64,000 nt of DNA from Tipula vernalis (Eukaryota > Arthropoda > Insecta > Diptera > Tipulidae). Positions 63,277 to 64,000 of this stretch are shown piece by piece. A program made the translations under genes and the position numbers. Under the pieces are notes generated by a model, which was given only the letters and a program-made list of their open reading frames with translations, was not told the DNA's origin and searched no databases. The stretch covers positions 312,771,236-312,835,235 of the forward strand of contig OY282560.1 in assembly GCA_958295665.1 (NCBI GenBank), written 5' to 3'. Numbering within the stretch: position 1 is the first letter of the stretch; each line of letters opens with the position of its first letter.

Positions 63277-64000
63277 AGTTTTTGGTCTATAGTTCAGGTG
63301 ATTTTCAATAAATTTGAATTTTCTCCAAAATGTGTAGAAATATTCGAACGATCCAAATGTCCGTTGGCACGATAATTACAGGGCTCAACGCCTATTGATA
63401 GAGGTATCAATCATCGGAATCGGAGCACAATTGCCGGAGTTCGCTTTTTGGAGTTCTGACTTTTTGGTCTATAGTTCAGGTGATTTTCAATAAATTTGAA
63501 TTTTCTCAAAAATGTGTAGAAATATTCGAACGATCCAAATGTCCGTTGGCACGATAATTACAGGGCTCAACGCCTATTGATAGAGGTATCAATCATCGGC
63601 ATCGGAGCACAATTGCCGGAGTTCGCTCTTTGGAGCTCTGACTTTTTGGTCTATAGTTCAGGTGATTTTCAATAAATTTGAATTTTCTCCAAAATGTGTA
63701 GAAATATTCGAACGATCCAAATGTCCGTTGACACGATAATTACAGGGCTCAATGCCTATTGATAGAGGTATCAATCATCGGCATCGGAGCACAATTGCCG
63801 GAGTTCGCTCTTTGGAGCTCTGACTTTTTGGTCTATAGTTCAGGTGATTTTCAATAAATTTTAATTTTCTCCAAAATGTGTAGAAATATTCGAACGATCC
63901 AAATGTCCGTTGGCACGATAATTACAGGGCTCAACGCCTATTGACAGAGGTATCAATCATCGGAATCGGAGCACAATTGCCGGAGTTCGCTTTTTGGAGC

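Larger units (their letters stand above)
58541..64000 (+). repeat. Superunit D, partial, near-identical copy of 37799-43258
   Basis: It starts with the 73-bp truncated monomer and keeps a constant offset of 20,742 bp from superunit B to the window end. Matching markers include the 162-bp monomer at 58978, the extra-T monomer near 59507, the 131-bp markers at 61325 and 63277, and AAATTTTAATT at 63856. Few differences from B were noticed, for example TTGGTGTATAG at the 61325 marker where B has TTGGTCTATAG. The last monomer is cut by the window end after 47 bp. Confidence 0.93.

Noticed and set aside
1..64000. CRISPR array
   Set aside because: The repeat unit is 182 bp with no repeat/spacer alternation. 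Variation is scattered point change and deletion, as in satellite DNA.
1..64000. Inverted satellite segments
   Set aside because: All monomers I read are in the same orientation. I found no switch of strand on either side of the insertion or at superunit joins.

Overview
The window is almost entirely one tandem satellite DNA array. A monomer of 182 bp (about 40% G+C) repeats head-to-tail on the same strand from base 1 to base 64000, roughly 350 copies including truncated ones. I see no convincing protein-coding gene, tRNA, rRNA or CRISPR array. A megasatellite-like block with higher-order structure, plus one AT-rich insertion carrying a eukaryotic-type TATA box and AATAAA signals, points to a eukaryotic nuclear chromosome (centromeric, pericentromeric, or sex/B-chromosome heterochromatin). 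The style resembles animals such as insects, but the sequence does not identify the organism.

Layout. 1-6439: satellite with a mixture of CAATCAACGG- and CAATCATCGG-type monomers and a 1609-bp tandem duplication. 6440-8014: a 1575-bp insertion that begins TGTAACA, ends TGTTACA and is flanked by a 4-bp GATC duplication. Removing it with one GATC restores exactly one 182-bp monomer. It looks like a solo LTR, or less likely a short-TIR non-autonomous DNA element. 8015-24859: satellite with local multi-monomer duplications (periods 1092, 1456/1274 and 699 bp). 24860-34946 and 34947-43211: two adjacent versions (10,087 and 8,265 bp) of one very long higher-order unit. 43212-55.8 kb: shuffled monomers and smaller higher-order repeats, including a 728-bp 4-mer. 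55.8-58.54 kb: a partial copy of the long unit. 58541-64000: a near-identical copy of 37799-43258, displaced by exactly 20,742 bp and running off the window.

The array therefore has at least three tiers: the 182-bp monomer; 4-, 5-, 6-, 9- and 11-monomer higher-order repeats (the clearest is a 1952-bp 11-mer marked by a 131-bp truncated monomer); and superunits of 8-10 kb. Shared rare indels allow the duplication history to be followed. This repeat architecture and the single mobile-element insertion are the interesting content. I find no sign of an encoded protein system.
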